Shown: piece by piece, positions 61,934-64,000 of the stretch
Position numbering within the stretch: position 1 is the stretch's first letter
How the letters are laid out: each line of letters opens with the position of its first letter
Source of the DNA: Neobacillus rhizosphaerae
GTDB lineage: Bacteria; Bacillota; Bacilli; Bacillales; Cytobacillaceae
Direction of reading: 5' to 3'
Length of the DNA: 64,000 nt
Assembly: GCF_937468385.1 (NCBI RefSeq)
Contig: NZ_CALBWS010000005.1
Span: 103,284-167,283, forward strand
Made by a program: the position numbers and the translations under genes
Notes under the pieces: model-generated
Databases searched by the model: none
Seen by the model: only the letters and a program-made list of their open reading frames with translations
Told to the model about the DNA's origin: nothing

Positions 61934-63217
61934 GTGAATATCTTAATCGTCGGAACAGGATATGTGGGAACGACGACTGGCCTTCTTTTTTGTGAAATGG
62001 GTCATCAGGTAACAGGACTAGACCTTGATGATAGCAAAATACAAGGACTTAAAGCTGGAAAATTACATTTCTACGAGCCAGGTCTTGAGGAATTATTAAT
62101 CAAGCATGTCGCAGCTAAAAATTTTATGTTTACAAAAAATACTAAAAAGGCTGTAAGAGAGAATGATGTTATTTTCATTTGCGTTGGTACTCCACAGGAT
62201 GCAGACGGGAGTGCAGATCTCTCATATGTAAAAAATGTTGCCGAATCGATCGGTAAATATATCAACAACTATAAAGTCATTGTGACGAAAAGTACGGTGC
62301 CAGTTGGGACGGCAACGTTAGTGACGGAATGGGTTAAGAAAAAGCAAAAGGGGCAGATTCCATTTGACGTCGTCTCTAACCCCGAGTTCCTTCGCGAGGG
62401 TTCCGCCCTTCAGGACGCTTTAAATCCCGACCGGATTGTCATCGGTACAACAAGTGAAACGGCGCGAACAATCATGAAAGAATTATATAATGACTTCCAC
62501 TGTCCAATTATCGTAACCAATCCAAAAGCCTCCGAAATGATTAAGTACGCCGCCAATTCCTTCCTCGCTATGAAGATTTCCTATATTAACGAGTTAGCTA
62601 AAATGTGTGATTACCTTGAGATTAATATAAATGATGTTTCAATGGGAATCGGACTCGACCAGCGGATTGGTCCGCAGTTTCTTCGAGCGGGAATGGGATA
62701 TGGTGGTTCTTGTTTTCCGAAAGATGTGAATGCGTTAATCCAAACCGCTAAGGAAAATGGTCAGCCGCTTACCATTTTAGAGAGTGTTGTAAAAGTTAAC
62801 GAAGCACAGCCAGTTTATTTCATTGAAAAAATAAAGCAGGCACTTGGTGGGGATTTAACGAATAAGACGATTGCTGTGCTTGGCTTATCGTTTAAAGCGA
62901 ACACGGACGATACAAGAGAGTCGCCAAGTCTGATACTGATTGATAGATTAGTAGCAGAACAGGCCCAGGTGAAGGCGCATGATCCAAAAGTGAAAATGGC
63001 AGAGGGTGCTCTCGTGCAATTACAGACGGTGGAGGAAACGGTTACGGGTGCGGATGCAGTCATCCTTTGCACGGACTGGGATGATTATAAGAATCTGGAT
63101 TGGGTAAGCCTCAAGTCGTTAGTGACGCAGCCGTATCTGTTTGATGGGAGAAATATGTTAGATAAAGGGGCTGTGGAGGGGCTAGGCTTTCATTATGTAG
63201 GCATTGCCAATCATTAG
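61934..63217 (+). CDS. ugd: UDP-glucose 6-dehydrogenase
   Basis: The 427-residue protein has the N-terminal NAD motif GTGYVGTTTG, STVPVGT, NPEFLREGSA, the catalytic Cys in GGSCFPKD and the C-terminal UDP-binding domain (GLSFKANTDDTRESPS). It oxidises UDP-glucose to UDP-glucuronate for teichuronic acid or an exopolysaccharide; TuaD/YtcA are the Bacillus equivalents. AAGGAGG lies about 10 bases before GTG 61934. It is monocistronic here, with no polymer cluster beside it. Confidence 0.95.
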   Translation: MNILIVGTGYVGTTTGLLFCEMGHQVTGLDLDDSKIQGLKAGKLHFYEPGLEELLIKHVAAKNFMFTKNTKKAVRENDVIFICVGTPQDADGSADLSYVKNVAESIGKYINNYKVIVTKSTVPVGTATLVTEWVKKKQKGQIPFDVVSNPEFLREGSALQDALNPDRIVIGTTSETARTIMKELYNDFHCPIIVTNPKASEMIKYAANSFLAMKISYINELAKMCDYLEININDVSMGIGLDQRIGPQFLRAGMGYGGSCFPKDVNALIQTAKENGQPLTILESVVKVNEAQPVYFIEKIKQALGGDLTNKTIAVLGLSFKANTDDTRESPSLILIDRLVAEQAQVKAHDPKVKMAEGALVQLQTVEETVTGADAVILCTDWDDYKNLDWVSLKSLVTQPYLFDGRNMLDKGAVEGLGFHYVGIANH

Positions 63218-63222
63218 CGAAT

Positions 63223-63264
63223 GAAAAAAGAGCATCGCTTTCGAAAAACGGATGCTCTTTTTTA
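63223..63264 (+). terminator. Terminator of ugd
   Basis: AAAAAAGAGCATC and GATGCTCTTTTTT form the stem with a 14-base loop. Confidence 0.9.
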
Positions 63265-63376
63265 ATAGATTGTTTCATTTATTGAAGTTTTAGGACGATC
63301 TGACAATTACCCTTCGATTCACTGATAAATTATATAATTCGCTGATATAAGTAACATATTCGCTGATAAACAACTG
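63265..63376 (+). repeat. Composite repeat copy C
   Basis: The head ATAGATTGTTTCATTTATTGAAG...CCCTTCGAT matches copy B with a few changes and is followed by three TCRCTGATA units at 63319, 63339 and 63360. Confidence 0.8.
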
Positions 63377-63447
63377 ATTTTCGCACCTATATTCTCACAG
63401 GTAGAAAATAGAATGGATATTATTCTAAAAAAACTTTAGAAAAGGTA

Positions 63448-63550
63448 TTGACCAATCTACATATATCCTGTAATATATGAAAAGTCGTCAGCGAGGCGAT
63501 GAGCAGTAAAAACAAAGTTGTTGACATTAACAACTTGAAATGCTATATTA
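63448..63550 (+). promoter_or_regulatory. Tandem rrn promoters P1 and P2
   Basis: P1: TTGACC (63448-63453), 17 bp, TAATAT (63471-63476). P2: TTGACA (63522-63527), 17 bp, TATATT (63545-63550). The pair about 75 bp apart, followed by the leader TTCTTTGAAAACTAAACA, is the usual Bacillus rrn arrangement. The palindrome AGTTTCAATTGAAACT (63637-63652) lies in the leader. Confidence 0.85.
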
Positions 63551-63681
63551 ATAAAGTTGCTTCTGAAAAAAGAGGTAACGAACTTGTTCTTTGAAAACTA
63601 AACAAACAAAAACGTCAACAAACAAAAAATTATTAGTTTCAATTGAAACTAAGCCAACGTAACATTTATGAGCTAATCAAC

Positions 63682-64000
<319 letters not shown>

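Overview
The window looks like a chromosomal segment of a Bacillaceae bacterium, probably Neobacillus/Bacillus-like. The support is low G+C Bacillus codon use, strong AGGAGG-type ribosome sites, sigma-A promoters, ordinary Bacillus gene sets (ysfB-glcD-glcF, murQRP, alaRT, rbs, xpaC-yaaN, yvfRSTU-like), and the start of a 16S rRNA gene at the right edge with tandem Bacillus-type rrn promoters. The genus is an inference from the partial 16S and gene order.

Layout. 1-2.1 kb: the end of an Ala/Glu-rich repeat protein, a 51-aa two-CxxC microprotein, and a polysaccharide deacetylase. 2.2-6.3 kb: glycolate oxidase genes with a CdaR-type regulator. 6.4-11.7 kb: a HAD phosphatase and the MurNAc operon murQ-murR-murP-mupG; both units have the same promoter/operator design. 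12-20.7 kb: HemAT-like sensor, AbrB-UbiB kinase pair, gpmA, purine permease, alaR-alaT, and a membrane-anchored hypothetical protein. 21-30.5 kb: galE, dicarboxylate/amino-acid symporter, YitT, molybdopterin oxidoreductase, a secreted Amidase_3 with wall-binding repeats, and a ferritin-like protein. 30.9-35.3 kb: a REP-associated tyrosine transposase (RAYT) overlapping a ComM-like ATPase gene, then an unusual GNAT-aminotransferase fusion overlapping an additional PlsY-like gene. 36-42 kb: rbsRDACB-K. 42-50 kb: LCP protein, Amidase_2 with wall repeats, UDP-GlcNAc 2-epimerase, VOC protein, xpaC-telA, VanY-type carboxypeptidase. 50-51.5 kb: gene-poor, with two small ORFs and an array of DnaA-box-like sequences on a 21-bp rhythm. 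51.6-56.8 kb: amiE-nagZ-namZ. 57-61 kb: hairpin array and an ABC transporter plus two-component system. 61.9-64 kb: ugd and the rrn operon start.

The main theme is cell-wall building and recycling. NamZ, NagZ and AmiE act outside the cell on peptidoglycan fragments. MurP imports and phosphorylates the sugars, MupG splits MurNAc-6P disaccharides, and MurQ converts MurNAc-6P to GlcNAc-6P. Epimerase, LCP, GalE, Ugd, two amidases, a deacetylase and a carboxypeptidase serve the same envelope.

The second theme is repeat DNA. More than 20 copies of a 13-bp REP-like palindrome (GGTGTCAGGCACC and its complement) sit between genes, with the RAYT that may have spread them. Three unrelated 21-bp-period arrays, a 52-bp hairpin array, a 35-bp tandem repeat and a three-copy composite repeat add to this. 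No CRISPR, prophage, insertion sequence or recognised defence island was seen.
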